From: Hankyongella ginsenosidimutans
GTDB taxonomy: Bacteria > Pseudomonadota > Alphaproteobacteria > Sphingomonadales > Sphingomonadaceae
Direction: 5' to 3'
Length of the DNA stretch: 64,000 nucleotides
Assembly: GCF_005144965.1 (NCBI RefSeq)
Contig: NZ_CP039704.1
Span: 2,030,001 to 2,094,000 of the forward strand
A model generated the notes under the pieces. That model was not told where the DNA came from. It did no database searches and was given only the letters and a program-made list of their open reading frames with translations. This document shows positions 1 through 12,396 of this stretch, piece by piece. The number at the start of each line of letters is the position of its first letter. Within the stretch, counting starts at the first letter, position 1. A program made the translations under genes and the position numbers.

Positions 1-97
1 CCGTCACCCGGCCGGGCGCGACCGCCAGATCGAGCCCGCGCAGGGCGGGCACGCCGGCCCGGCTGACCTGCAGAGCCTGGGCTTCCAGAGCACTCAT
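1..97 (-). CDS. ABC transporter ATP-binding protein, N-terminal fragment
   Basis: Only the first 32 or so codons lie in the window. They read MSALEAQALQVSRAG and then a GLDLAVAPGRVT-like stretch, which matches the first beta-strands just before a Walker A motif in FecE/BtuD-type import ATPases. The ATG overlaps the TGA of the permease by four bases (ATGA), so it is the third gene of an import operon with the permease and binding protein. Substrate cannot be read from this fragment; vitamin B12 or an iron chelate is the usual choice for this family. Confidence 0.75.
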   Translation of the reverse strand, partial: MSALEAQALQVSRAGVPALRGLDLAVAPGRVT

Positions 98-1063
98 GCC
101 AGCTCCCGCCGCAGTTTGAGCAGCAACCAGAGAAAGAACGGCGCGCCGACCAGCGCCATCGCGACGCCGACCCGCAGCTCGCTTGCGCCGGGTGCCAGTC
201 GCACCAGCGTGTCGGCGACCAGCAGCAGCGCCGCGCCGCCGAGCGCCGAGGGCAGTAGCAGTGCGGACGGCTGCTCCCTGGCCAGCGGGCGCAGCAGATG
301 CGGCACGATCAGCCCGACGAAGCCGATGACGCCGGAGACGGCGACAGCACCGCCGACCGTCAGCCCGACGCCGATCACCAGCCGCCAGCGCAGGCGGGCG
401 AGATTGACGCCCAGCGACTGGGCGGCGGCTTCCCGAGACTCAGCGCGTCCAGTGCCGGCCCGATGCCGAGGAGGGCAACCCCACCAAGCAGGATCAGCGG
501 CAGCGCCAGCCACACATCTTCGATGCTGCGGTCGGTCAGTGCCCCGATCAGCCAGGTGACGATTTCGCTGGTCGCAAACGGATTGGGGCAAGGCTGATCA
601 GCAGAGTGGTGAGCGCAGCGGTCAGGCTTGAGAGCATGACGCCGGTCAGGACCAGCAGGGTCGGCGAGCCGCCGCGCCCGACCACCAGGCTCAGCAGCAC
701 GGTCGCCGTTGCAGCGCCGGCAAGCGCAAAGCCCGGCAGCGCCCAGGCCGCGCCGCTCAGGCCGACGAATATCGAAAACACGGCCCCGAGCGCGGCACTC
801 GAGGAAATGCCGAGCACGCTCGGGTCGGCCAGCGGGTTGCGCAGATAGCCCTGGAGCGCGGCCCCGCACAGGCCAAGACCGCCGCCAACCAGCAGCGCCA
901 GCAGCGCGCGCGGCAGGCGCAGATCGAGGATGATCCACCAGCGCGGATCGTCCCCGCCCCAAAGCCCGAGCGGCACCCAGACCTTGCCGGCAAGCAGCGA
1001 CAGGCCCGCCAGCGGCACGAGCAGAGCGGCGAGTACGAGGGAAAGGCGCAGGGTGGCGTTCAC
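94..1063 (-). CDS. FecCD/BtuC-type ABC importer permease (frameshifted)
   Basis: This is the inner-membrane permease of a B12/siderophore-type importer, about 322 residues and rich in hydrophobic helices. Family landmarks visible are LRLPRALLALLVGGGLGLCG near the N-terminus, LRNPLADPSVLGIS, and the C-terminal GLIVPHLLRPL with a final LLLKLRRELA. The reading frame breaks twice. Near 585 one C is missing from a C run (ISLAP continues as NPFATSEIVTWL), and near 430 one G is missing (ALDALSLG continues as EAAAQSLGVNLARLRW). Both are homopolymer losses, so the gene is probably intact in the cell. It overlaps the binding-protein stop by four bases. Confidence 0.85.
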
Positions 1064-1859
1064 AGGCGCGTGTCCCGGATTTCCTGCAAGCGCGCGAGCG
1101 CCGGGATGATCGTCGGGCCACCGCAGCGCAGCAGCTTGTCCGGATAATCGCGGATCACGATATGCGCCGCCATGCGCCTGAACACCGGATGGCGCGTCGC
1201 GCGCGGGTCGCTTGTCGTGTCGGTCAGCAGCGCGCGCGGAGGCCGGGCGACCAGATATTCCAGCGGCAGGATATCCCAGGTGTTCAGCCCATAGTCCGCG
1301 CTGGCGTTGCGCAGACCGGCGGTGCGCATCAATTCATCAACCAGCGTGCCGCGCCCCGGCACCAGCCCCGAGAGCTGACGCAGAAGAACCGGCACGGGCG
1401 CAGCGTTGGTCCGGGCCTGCGCGACTGCCGCATTGATGCGGGCATTGAGGCGGGCGGCGGCAGCTTCTGCGCCGATCGCCGTGCCGATCTCGGCGATCTG
1501 CTGCTTCGAGGCCGCGATGCTGTTCGGTACGCCCATCAGCAGCAGCGGCACGCCAAGACGCTCCAGCGCCAGTCGTGTCGCGCGCGCCGTATGGATGCTG
1601 GCGATCACCAAGTCCGGCTGCAGGGCCACGACGGCCTCCGCCGTATCGCCGATCGCCGGATACCGCCGCGCCCAGGCAAGCGGCGTCGATGTCGCCGTCG
1701 GATCCTGCGAATAGTGGCTGATCCCGGCGATATGCGCGTGGGGGCGATCTCGTAGAGGATCGCGTCCACGCAGGGGTTCATGGAGACGATCCGTTTCGGT
1801 TTGGCATGCGCGTGTGAGGCAAGGCCGATGAACAACAAGGCAAGCAGCGCGCGGATCAT
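1060..1859 (-). CDS. Periplasmic substrate-binding protein of the B12/iron-type importer (frameshifted)
   Basis: The product starts with a signal peptide (MIRALLALLFIGLASHAHA), followed by PKRIVSMNPCVDAIL, the typical opening of BtuF/FepB-like cluster A-II binding proteins. The later text ISHYSQDP, ALQPDLVIA, LGVPLLLMG and the C-terminal IVIRDYPDKLL region fit the same fold. A one-base loss in the G run near 1740 splits the signal-peptide end from the body. The gene is first in an operon with the permease and ATPase. Because cobT lies next door on the other strand, cobalamin or a precursor is a reasonable substrate guess, but heme and ferric siderophores are not excluded. Confidence 0.8.
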
Positions 1860-1914
1860 TCCACACGCCTAGCTTTGTGGATGCAGGTCATGCAAGCGGC
1901 TTGTTGGCTTGGCG

Positions 1915-2074
1915 CTCGTGTCCCGAATCTGAAATCCGTTACACCCGATATCAGGCGCGGTTGGATTTCAGATTCGGGGCACGAGCAAGATGCTGTTCTC
2001 GTGTCGTTTTAGAATCGAAGTTCGCTTGCTGGCCTGATATCCTTGTTAAGAGAACTTCGATTCCACGACACGAG
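1915..2074. repeat. Double-hairpin palindromic element R1
   Basis: Two long stem-loops lie between the divergent importer and cobT. Hairpin 1 pairs 1915-1937 with 1963-1985 (23 bp, one G-T mismatch, core GAATCTGAAATCC). Hairpin 2 pairs 1998-2006 plus 2012-2023 with 2052-2063 plus 2066-2074 (core GAATCGAAGTTC). Both hairpins start with CTCGTGTC. The loops carry GATATCAGG and CCTGATATC, which are mutually complementary. A second, inverted copy is at 49146-49311. The element fills most of the 235-bp gap, so promoters for both flanking operons would have to overlap or abut it. Confidence 0.9.
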
Positions 2075-2094
2075 CGGGACAGCATCTCCACGCC

Positions 2095-3950
2095 ATGAGC
2101 AAGCCGACCAACGCTGCCGATGAATTCCGCCAGGTGCTGGCGGCGACCGCGCGCGCCGTCGGCCGCGACGACAGTTTCGATGTCGTCTACACGACCGATC
2201 GACCAGGCGCTGCCGGGCAGCAGGTGCGGGTGCCGCAGCCGCTGCGCGCACTGCCGGCGACACAGGCGGCCGAACTGCGCGGCTGGTGCGATGCCGCGGC
2301 GTTGCGCAAGCGCCATCACGATGCTGGCATGCATGCGCGCGGCTTGCCGCAATCGCCGGAAGGCCGAGAGATTTACGACGCCGCCGAACAGGCCCGCGTC
2401 GAGGCGCTGGGCGCGCGCGATATGGCCGGGGCTGCGATCAATCTCAATGCCATGGTCGACGCACGCTGCAAGCTCGATCCGATCGCCCGCGCCCGCAGCG
2501 CGCCGGAAGTGCCGCTTGGCACCGCGCTCAGCCTCCTCATCCGGGAGCGCCTGCAGAGCACGGCCACGCCCGACATCGCATTGAACGGCCTTGCCCTGGT
2601 GCGCGAGGACATCGAAGGCAAGGCGGGGTGAGTCTGGACGCCTTGTCCGCCGCAATCGACGATCAGGCCGAATTCGCCAGCCGCCTGCGCACGGTGATCG
2701 CGGACCTGGGCTACGGCGACCCGAAGCCGCCGGAGGCTGACCAGGACGACACCGACGAGCAGGATGAGGCCGACCACCAGGATGCGCCGAACGACGACCC
2801 GGGCGACGACGATGCCGACGGCGAGGACTCCAGCCGCAACCAGGACTCGGACTCCGCCGCGCCGCCCGACGAGGCGACGATCAGCGAAGTCGCCGAGATG
2901 GAGACCGACATGGTCTCTGACCCTGAAGCCGGCGAGGATGGCATCGAGGGCATGGTGCCCTGGCGGCCGAACACGCCGCCGAGCGACTACAAGCGCGGCG
3001 AGGATTACAAGCCGTACACAACCAAATACGATGAGATCGTCCATGCCGACGAGCTCTGCGACACCGACGAACTGGAGCGCCTGCGCGCCTATCTCGACCA
3101 GCAGCTCCTGCACTTGCAGGGCGTGGTCACCAAGCTGGCGAACCGGCTGCAGCGCCGCTTGATGGCGCAGCAGAACCGCTCGTGGGCGTTCGACCTGGAG
3201 GAGGGCATTCTCGACACCGGGCCTCAGCCGGATCATTGCCAACCCCTGCACCCGCTGTCGTTCAAGCACGAGCGCGAAACCGAATTCCGCGACACGGTCG
3301 TCACCTTGCTGATCGACAATTCCGGCTCCATGCGCGGGCGGCCGATTTCGATCGCGGCGATTTGCGCGGACGTGCTGGCGCGCACGCTGGAGCGTTGCAG
3401 CGTCAAGGTCGAAATCCTCGGCTTCACGACGCGCGCCTGGAAGGGCGGCAAATCCCGCGAGGCGTGGCTGGAAGACGGCCGGCCGCCGCACCCCGGCCGT
3501 CTGAACGACCTGCGCCACATCGTCTACAAGGCAGCGGACGCCCCGTGGCGGCGCGCGCGACGCAACCTTGGGCTGATGATGCGCGAGGGGCTGTTGAAAG
3601 AGAATATCGATGGCGAGGCGCTGCTGTGGGCGTACGGCCGGCTGATGGCGCGCCCCGAGGAGCGGCGTATCCTCATGGTCATCTCTGATGGTGCGCCCGT
3701 CGACGATTCGACCCTCTCTGTGAACAGCGGCAACTATCTCGAGCGCCACCTGCGCCAGGTGATCGACTGGATCGAGACGAAGTCGCCGGTCGAACTGATC
3801 GCCATCGGCATCGGCCACGACGTTACCCGCTATTACAGTCGCGCAGTCACCATCATGGACGCCGAGCAGCTCGGCGGCGCGATGACCGAGCAGCTTGCAA
3901 CCCTGTTCGAGACGGATCGGCGGGCGTCTGTGCGCACGCGGCGGCGATGA
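2095..3950 (+). CDS. cobT: Aerobic cobaltochelatase subunit CobT (frameshifted)
   Basis: CobT pairs with the AAA+ protein CobS and with CobN to insert Co2+ into hydrogenobyrinate diamide in aerobic cobalamin synthesis. The product is about 618 residues: an N-terminal part with [20 protein letters not shown], a long acidic linker of Asp/Glu-rich stretches (about residues 200-270), and a C-terminal VWA domain with the metal-binding motif [13 protein letters not shown] and [10 protein letters not shown]. One G is lost near 2626 (GKAG continues as [13 protein letters not shown]). The start ATG follows repeat R1 directly. The stop overlaps the next gene's ATG by four bases, indicating coupled translation. 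Confidence 0.93.
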
Positions 3951-4948
3951 GGCGGCGCTGGCGGCTGGCCGCAACGCTTGCGCTGGTGGCGGCAGCCGGA
4001 TCGGTGCGCTCCAGCGTCCCGCCGGTCGACCCGAACCTGCCATCCGGCGTCGCGCGGATCGAGATAACCGCAAAGCCGCTTGAACAGCCGCCCGGCCAGC
4101 TTGGTGCGCTCGACTATCTGGGCGGTTATGTCCTTGATGCCGACAGCCCGGATTTCGGCGGTCTGTCCGGGCTGCGCACGCTGCCGGACGGTTCGATACT
4201 CATGGTGAGCGATGCCGCGCACTGGCTTTGGGTGAAAACGAAGCGCGCGGAAAACGGCCGCATCCTCGGCCTCGGCGCGGGGCTCATCGCGCCGATCCTC
4301 GATGCGCAGGGGCAGAAACTCAGCAAGAAAACCGGCGACTCCGAAGCGCTGGACGTCACCGAGGGTCACGCCTGGGTCGCCTATGAGGGCGATACCCGCA
4401 TCGAGCGCTTCGACGGTCCGTTCACGAGCGATCCCGCCACGGCGATGGTGGCGCGCCCTGCCGAGCGTATCGCGCTCGCGACGCTGGGCCCCGTGCCCGA
4501 GAATGGCGGCCCGGAGGCCATGACGCGCCTGCCGGGCGATGGGCTGCTCGTGATCTCGGAAGAAGGCAAGGGCCCGGGCGGAGGCGCAAGCGGGCTGCTG
4601 CGCCGGCCCGGACAGCCGGACCTGCGGTTCGGCGTGCTCACCAGCCCCGACTTCAAGCCGACGGAAATCGCGCTGCTGGATGCAAATACCGTGCTGCTGC
4701 TCACCCGGCGCTACATCCCTCTGATCGGCGTCTCGGCGGAGCTCAGCCGGCTCGACCTCGGCGAAGTCCGCCCCAACGCTGCGATCCGGCCCGTGGTGCT
4801 GGCGCGGCTGGAGGCACCGTTTCCAGTCGACAACATGGAAGGGATGACCGTCGAGCATATCGGCGGGCGTACGGTTATCACGCTGGTGTCCGACGATAAT
4901 TTCAATCCGCTGCAAAGGACCCTGCTTCTGCAATTTGCTATCAAATGA
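3947..4948 (+). CDS. Esterase-like phytase-family periplasmic protein
   Basis: An intact 333-residue protein with an N-terminal export signal ([19 protein letters not shown]) and the motifs of the 'esterase-like activity of phytase' family: [20 protein letters not shown] near residue 70, [20 protein letters not shown] near 190, and the closing [10 protein letters not shown] plus [18 protein letters not shown]. These proteins are predicted beta-propellers, and their true substrate is mostly unknown. The ATG overlaps the cobT stop (ATGA). It is one of the few long genes here with no frameshift, which supports the view that the others are base-call losses. Confidence 0.85.
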   Translation: MRRRWRLAATLALVAAAGSVRSSVPPVDPNLPSGVARIEITAKPLEQPPGQLGALDYLGGYVLDADSPDFGGLSGLRTLPDGSILMVSDAAHWLWVKTKRAENGRILGLGAGLIAPILDAQGQKLSKKTGDSEALDVTEGHAWVAYEGDTRIERFDGPFTSDPATAMVARPAERIALATLGPVPENGGPEAMTRLPGDGLLVISEEGKGPGGGASGLLRRPGQPDLRFGVLTSPDFKPTEIALLDANTVLLLTRRYIPLIGVSAELSRLDLGEVRPNAAIRPVVLARLEAPFPVDNMEGMTVEHIGGRTVITLVSDDNFNPLQRTLLLQFAIK

Positions 4949-5043
4949 AACGGTATTTTTATTTAATTTATTCGTATGCGCGTTGAATAGCCTGCCGCTG
5001 TGGCGCTATGTCACCCGGACGCCACAGTTCGAGGACGAATTTC

Positions 5044-6506
5044 ATGACCCTTGCCCAGCCGAACGCCCTGGTTCTTTTCGGCGCGACCGGCGATCTGGCG
5101 CAGCGCATGCTGTTCCCGTCGCTGTACCATCTCTGCCGCGAGGAACTGGTCGGAGCAGGGCTTGTCATCGTCGGCGCGGCGCGCAGTGACCTGAACGAGG
5201 GCGATTTCCGCGCACAGGTCGGGCAATCGCTGAAGACCTTCGTCCCAGCCGAGCATTATCACGAGGCGGCGGCCACTGCGTTTCTGAAGCGGCTGCGCTA
5301 TCGGTTGGTGGACGCCGACAAGCCGCAGAGCTTCAAGGATCTCGCAGAGCTTCTCGCGCTCGGGCCGGATGCGCCGGCCTCCTACTATTTGTCGACGTCG
5401 CCCAAGCTCTACGCCGCGATCGTCGAGAATCTGCGAGCCGCCGGCCTGGTCGGTGCTGCATCGCGCGTCGTGCTGGAAAAGCCGATCGGCCAGAGCCTCG
5501 CCTCCAGCCGGGAGATCAACGATGCCGTCGGTGCCGTGTTCTCCGAGGAGCAGATTTTCCGCATCGACCATTACCTCGGCAAGGAGACGGTGCAGAACCT
5601 GCTGGCGCTGCGCTTCGGGAATTCGCTGTTCGAGCCGCTGTGGAACGCGGACGGCATCGAGCAGGTCCAGATCACGGTGTCGGAGACAGTGGGCCTCGAA
5701 GGCCGCGCGGCCTATTACGATGGCGTCGGCGCCTGCGCGACATGGTGCAGAACCATCTGCTGCAACTTCTCGCCCTGGTCGCCATGGAGCCGCCGTCCAG
5801 CCTCAACCCGCAGGCCGTGCGCAACGAGAAGATCAAGGTGTTGAGTTCGCTGCGGCCGATCACGCCGCAGACCGTCGAGCAGCTGACCGTCAGCGGCCAG
5901 TATCTGGACGGCGCGGTCGGCGGCAAGCCGGTGAAGGGCTATCTCGAGGAGCTGGGCGCGCCATCCGACACGGAGACTTTTGTCGCCCTGCGCGCCGACA
6001 TCGACAACTGGCGCTGGTCTGGCGTGCCGTTCTACCTGCGCACCGGCAAGCGCCTGCCGACCCGCTATTCGGAGATCATCATCCAGTTCCGCTGCGTGCC
6101 GCATTCGATCTTCAAGGCGCTGGGCGGTGTGCTGTCGCCCAACAAGCTGGTGATCCGCCTGCAGCCGGAGGAGAATATCCGCCTGCTGGTCATGGCCAAG
6201 GAGCCTGGGCTGGAGCGGGACGGCCTGCGGCTGCGCCAGGTGCCGCTGGACCTCAGCCTGACCACGGCGTTCGCAGGCCTGCGTCGTCGCATCGCCTACG
6301 AGCGGCTGATGCTCGATATCCTCAGTGGCAGCCAGACCCTGTTCGTACGCCGGGATGAGGTGGAGGCCGCCTGGAGCTGGATCGACAGCATCCTCAGTGG
6401 CTGGCGTTCCATCGGTATGCATCCGCGCGCCTACGCCGCCGGCACCTGGGGACCGAGCGCCGCCGTCGCCCTGACCGAGCGCCACGGACACAGCTGGCAT
6501 GAGTAG
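5044..6506 (+). CDS. zwf: Glucose-6-phosphate 1-dehydrogenase (frameshifted)
   Basis: Zwf oxidises glucose 6-phosphate to 6-phosphogluconolactone with NAD(P)+, the entry to the Entner-Doudoroff pathway. About 487 residues. VLFGATGDLAQRMLFPSL is the nucleotide-binding fingerprint and RIDHYLGKETVQNL the substrate-binding signature. WSGVPFYLRTGKRL and FRCVPHSIF follow in the C-terminal domain. I chose ATG 5044 because GAGGACGA lies 8 bp upstream and the product then begins MTLAQPNALVLFG. One C is lost near 5736, where YYDGVGA continues as LRDMVQNHLLQLLAL. The upstream gap contains an AT-rich stretch (4953-4975) that could hold the operon promoter. The end overlaps pgl by 8 bp. Confidence 0.95.
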
Positions 6507-7202
6507 CGCGCCCGCCTGGCGCATCGCGCCCAATCGCGATCTGCTCGCGGTTGCCGTTGCCGATGTGGTTGCTGCCGCCATCACCAGCGCCGTTGCCGCG
6601 CGCGGCGTTGCGACCGTCGCGGTGCCCGGCGGGTCGACCCCGCGGACGGTATTCGCCCAGCTTGCCGCCCGCACCCTGCCGTGGGCGCAGACCTGTTTCG
6701 TCCTGGGGACGACCGCTGGGTCGCCGCCGATCATCCGGCAAGCAATCTCGGCATGATCCGTGGCATCCTGCGCGATGGTCCGGCGTCCGCCGCGACGCTT
6801 GTGCCGATGGTCGAGGGTCCGACCACCCTGAACGCCGATGCTGCGGCCGCCGATGCTCGCCTGCGCGCGCTTGCCTGGCCGCTGGATCTGATGTGGCTCG
6901 GCGTCGGCGCGGACGCACACACGGCATCCCTGTTTCCCGGTGAGGATTATGCCGCCGCGATCGATCCCGCCAACCCGCGCCGCGCCATGGCGGTGACGCC
7001 GGCCATGCTGCCGCCGGAAGCGCCGTTTCCGCGCTTGACCATGCCCTTGTCCACGCTGGTTGATGCGCGTGCGCTGATCCTCGTCGCGACCGGGGACGAC
7101 AAGCGCACAGTGCTGGAGCAGGCGCTCGAGGGTGCCGCCACGCCGGTCGGCCGCGTCATTGCGGCGGCGCAGTGTCCGGTTTCGATCCACTGGGCGGCCT
7201 GA
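6499..7202 (+). CDS. pgl: 6-phosphogluconolactonase (frameshifted)
   Basis: Pgl hydrolyses 6-phosphogluconolactone to 6-phosphogluconate, directly after Zwf. The product is about 234 residues, the usual size for the short DevB/Pgl type. [13 protein letters not shown] is the sugar-phosphate binding loop. [13 protein letters not shown] and [18 protein letters not shown] carry the catalytic region of the NagB-like fold. A G is missing from a G run near 6703, where CFVLG continues as DDRWV. Translation probably depends on zwf because the two genes overlap by eight bases. Fifteen bases separate it from edd. Confidence 0.93.
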
Positions 7203-7217
7203 GAAGGAGACGAGACC

Positions 7218-9041
<1,824 letters not shown>

Positions 9042-9045
<4 letters not shown>

Positions 9046-10015
9046 AACAGGCGATTGTCGGGGATATCGGCGGAACGCACGCGCGCTTTGCGCTTGCTGC
9101 GTGCAGCGGCGACGGCGGTTTGACGCTCAGCCATACCGCCAAGCTGAAAACGGCCGATCACACAACCCTGGAGGCAGCCTACCGGGAATATGCGGCCAGT
9201 CTGCCGGTTGCAGCGCCGCGCCGGGCGGTGATCGCCGTGGCGACCGCTGTCGGGCAGGATGAAATCCGCTTCACCAACAACCCCTGGACCTTCCGCCGTA
9301 CCCAGATCGCGCAGAATCTCGGGCTGGAGCGTGTCGATATCCTCAACGATTTCGGTGCGATCGCCCGCAGCATTCCCTACGTCGGGTCGGAGCATCTGGT
9401 CGCGGTGCGCGACACCGGTCAGCCGCTGCCCGAAAAGGCGTCATCAGCGTCGTCGGGCCTGGCACCGGCCTTGGCGTCGCCATGCTGGTGCGCCAGGGCG
9501 ACCGCGACACCGTGATCGAAACCGAGGGCGGCCACATCGGCTTCGCCCCGTTTGACCGCGTCGAGCAGGAAATCGCCCGCCGCCTGCTTGGCAGATTCCT
9601 GCGTGTATCCGTCGAGCGTCTGGTCTCGGGGCCAGGGTTTCTGATGGTTTATGAGGGCCTGGCGGCCATCGAAGGGCACGCCATCGTCCCTGTCGACGAC
9701 CGGACGCTCTGGACCAAGGCGATCGATGGCAGCGACACGTTCGCCCGGGCAGCGCTCGAGCGGTTTTGCGCCATGCTTGGCTCCGCGCTTGGTGACTATG
9801 CGCTGGCGCAAGGGGCGCAGGGCGTGGTGATCGCCGGCGGTCTGGTGCCACGCTTCATCGACGTGCTGAAAGCATCGCCGTTCCTGTCCCGCTTTCAGGC
9901 GAAGGGACGGTTCGAGACCATGATGCAGACCATCCCGATCTTCGTTTGCACCCACCCCGAGCCGGGCCTGCTGGGTGCTGCAACCAGTCTGCTGGAAGGA
10001 CACGACCATGCTTGA
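9042..10015 (+). CDS. glk: Glucokinase (frameshifted)
   Basis: Glk phosphorylates glucose with ATP to feed Zwf. About 324 residues of the Glk/hexokinase-like (not ROK) family. It starts with [13 protein letters not shown], the phosphate-binding loop, and continues with [54 protein letters not shown] and [12 protein letters not shown] is missing near 9437, where PLPEK continues as GVISVVGPG. The ATG overlaps the edd stop (ATGA) and its end overlaps eda by eight bases, so this is a tightly coupled operon. Confidence 0.93.
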
Positions 10016-10627
10016 TCTTGCGCAGTTGCTGACCCGGGCGCACGTGCTGCCGGTGCTCACCGTCGACCGCGTCGAGGACGCGCTGCCGTTGACGCAGGCG
10101 CTGATCGACGGCGGCCTGACGGCAATCGAGGTGACCTTGCGCACGCCGGTGGCGCTGGAGGCGATCCGGATCATTCGTAACGCGGCCCTGCCGATCGCCG
10201 TCGGCGCCGGCACGGTGCAGACGGGGCTGACCTGCGAGCGGCGGCCGACGCTGGTGCGGTGTTCGCCGTCAGTCCCGGCGCGACGCCGGAACTGCTCGCC
10301 GCTGGCCGTGCGGACGGCGCCATTCCGCTGATTCCCGGCGTTGCGACTGCCTCCGACGTGATGGCAGCCAAGCTCGCCGGCTATTCGGTGCTCAAATTCT
10401 TCCCCGCCGAGGCGATGGGCGGCGTCGCCACCCTGAAGGGCTTTGCCGGGCCATTCGGCGACATCCGCTTCTGCCCGACCGGCGGCATCGACGCAGCGAA
10501 AGCGCCGAGCTACCGGGCCTTGCCGAATGTGCTGTGCGTCGGCGGCTCCTGGATGGTGCCGGGCGATGCAATCAAGACCGGCGACTGGGCGCGCATCACT
10601 GATCTCACCCGGGCGGCGCTTGCTTGA
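10008..10627 (+). CDS. eda: KDPG aldolase (frameshifted)
   Basis: Eda splits 2-keto-3-deoxy-6-phosphogluconate into pyruvate and glyceraldehyde 3-phosphate, completing the pathway encoded by the four preceding genes. About 206 residues, the normal size for the class I aldolase TIM barrel. LPVLTVDRVEDALPLTQAL and GGLTAIEVTLRTPVALEAI are the N-terminal signature including the catalytic Glu. FPAEAMGGVATLKGF carries the Schiff-base Lys region, although the Lys is best placed in YSVLKFFPAE, and CPTGGIDAAKAPSY is the phosphate-binding loop. A frameshift near 10231 joins GAGTVQTG to the frame reading DLRAAADAGAVFAVSPG. Confidence 0.93.
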
Positions 10628-11395
10628 ACCCGCAGTCTGGCCCGCTTGCTGAGCACCCGGACGGTCTGCTGCCGGTCCTGAATATCCTGCCTTATCCTTG
10701 TGCGATCGAGGAGGGGCTGGCGCTTGACCAGCGGCTGCTGAACGAGGTGGCCGCAACCGGGGCCGGCGCGTCGGGCTTTGGTCGAGCAATCCTGCCCTGG
10801 TGGTCAGCCGTCGGGATACCCGGCTGCCTGGCTTTGCCGAGGGTGCCGCCTGGGTTGAAAGCACCTATGGACTGCCAGTCGTCATGCGCGCAACCGGCGG
10901 CACCGCCGTGCTGCAGGGGCCGGACGTTCTTACCTTGTCGCTGGCGTTCGAGCCGGAGACGCAGGACATCAATGCGGCATACGGCGAACTGCTTGCCGTC
11001 ATCGCGGCCGCTGTCGCACCGTTCGCCACTGAACCGGCGCTGGCCGCTGTTCCGGGAGCCTATTGCGACGGTGCGCACAATATCGTCGCCGCTGGCCGCA
11101 AGCTGGCCGGTACGGCCCAGCGCCGTCGGCGCGGCGCACGCCCGGCCGTGCTCGTGCACGCGGTGGTCTCGATGTTCGACGATCTTGTCCGCTCGACCGA
11201 CATCATCAACGGCTTTACGCTGCTGCTGGCGCGCCGAGCGCCTACACGGCCGATGCCTGCATCAATTTGCAGGATGCGGCCTATGCGCGTGGGCAGGTGA
11301 TCGACAGCCACAGCCTCAATGTCCAGGCGCGCCAGAGCTTCGCGCTTGCAGCGCTGGACTGGATCTGGGCGGGAGAGTCAGGCGAGGGCGGTTGA
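10624..11395 (+). CDS. Lipoate-protein ligase A family protein (frameshifted)
   Basis: About 257 residues. The substrate loop RATGGTAVLQGPDVLTLSLA and AYCDGAHNIVAAGRKLAGTA are the two signature regions of biotin/lipoate A/B ligases. The second holds the Lys expected to contact lipoyl-AMP. Start appears to be TTG 10624, overlapping the eda stop (TTGA). An ATG start is absent nearby. Two shifts are seen, near 10790 (GASGFG to PALVVSRRDTR) and near 11235 (GFTLLLA to PSAYTADACINLQDAAYA). Lipoate is needed by pyruvate dehydrogenase, which fits the end of a pyruvate-producing operon, but that link is my inference. The end overlaps the convergent GntR gene by 18 bp. Confidence 0.8.
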
Positions 11396-11741
11396 GCGGC
11401 GGAACAGGTCCGCAGGGGTCAGTTCCAGCTGCTCGATCCGGCGCAACAGATCGGGCCATTCCTCCCGCAGGAAAGCCTCGCGCTCGGCGGCGAGCAGGCG
11501 TGCCCGCGCGTCGTCGGTCACGAACATGCCGAGGCCACGACGCGCCTCGACGAAACCGTCGGCCTGCAGATCCTGATAAGCCTTCGAGACCGTCAGCGGG
11601 TTCACCTGCAACTTGCCGGCCAGCGTGCGCACGGAAGGCAAGGGCTTGCTTTGATCCACAAGCCCGTCAAGGATCATGGTGACGATGTAACTGCGGATCT
11701 GTCGGTAGATCGGCTGATGCTCGCGCCAGATTGGTGTCATG
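11378..11741 (-). CDS. GntR-family transcriptional regulator, YtrA type
   Basis: An intact 120-residue protein: winged HTH with QPIYRQIRSYIVTMILDGLV, LPSVRTLAGKLQVNPLTVSK and AYQDLQADGFVEARRGLGMF, followed by a short helical tail rather than a ligand domain. That architecture defines the YtrA subfamily, whose members usually repress a neighbouring ABC exporter operon. No ABC exporter lies next to it here; it converges on the lipoate ligase. The ATG at 11741 is preceded by GAGGATGG, a good ribosome site. Confidence 0.88.
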
Positions 11742-11898
11742 CCATCCTCATTGCCTGTTGCGGCCCGGGCGGATGTCGGCTTTGATGCCGCATTCGGCAG
11801 CAAACACTGCTTTGCTGCGATAGAGACGTAATACATCTTATGCAGAAGGCAAGTTTTCCGCGACAAGCTGGGCCGCTCTGCCGCTGAAGGGTTCTCGA

Positions 11899-12396
11899 AT
11901 GCGCAAAGCCATCGCTCTAAGTGCTGTGATTTGTCTGAATATTGCGGCAGGCTCGGCGTCTGCCCAGCCGGCTGGCCGGGACTCGGCGCTGGAGGCCTGC
12001 GTCGGCATCGCCTCCGACAAGGATCGCCTGACCTGCTATGATACCGCCATGGGCCGGGCGCAGCAGGGCGCAGCGACATCCGACTTGCCGGCCCAGAAGC
12101 CCACGGTGACTCCGGAGGAAGCCTTTGGCTCGGAAAGCCTGCGCCGACCTAAGGAAGTCCGTGAAGCCGAGCAGTCGCAGACCCTGGACGCAACGATCGA
12201 GGAAATCCTGACCGCTGCCCGTGGGGAACTGGTGCTGATCCTGAATAATGGCCAGATCTGGCGTCAGAACGAGGCGACTTCCCTGCCGCCGTTGAAGGTC
12301 GGCGATCCGGTCGTCATCAAGCGCGGCCTGATCGGCAGCTACCGCATGACCCTGAAGAAGCAGCACCGGACGATCAACGTGCGCCGAATCAAGTAG
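11899..12396 (+). CDS. Small secreted protein of unknown function
   Basis: An intact 165-residue product with a clear signal peptide (MRKAIALSAVICLNIAAGSA, cleavage after SAQ). The mature N-terminus has two cysteines in ALEACVGIASDKDRLTCYD, a pattern seen in short periplasmic proteins such as VasI-like ones. The C-terminal half, LVLILNNGQIWRQ...VGDPVVIKRG...SYRMTLKKQHRTINVRRI, resembles a small beta-barrel domain found in many alphaproteobacterial hypothetical proteins. No function can be assigned. It converges on the nitroreductase gene with an 8-bp overlap. Confidence 0.75.
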   Translation: MRKAIALSAVICLNIAAGSASAQPAGRDSALEACVGIASDKDRLTCYDTAMGRAQQGAATSDLPAQKPTVTPEEAFGSESLRRPKEVREAEQSQTLDATIEEILTAARGELVLILNNGQIWRQNEATSLPPLKVGDPVVIKRGLIGSYRMTLKKQHRTINVRRIK

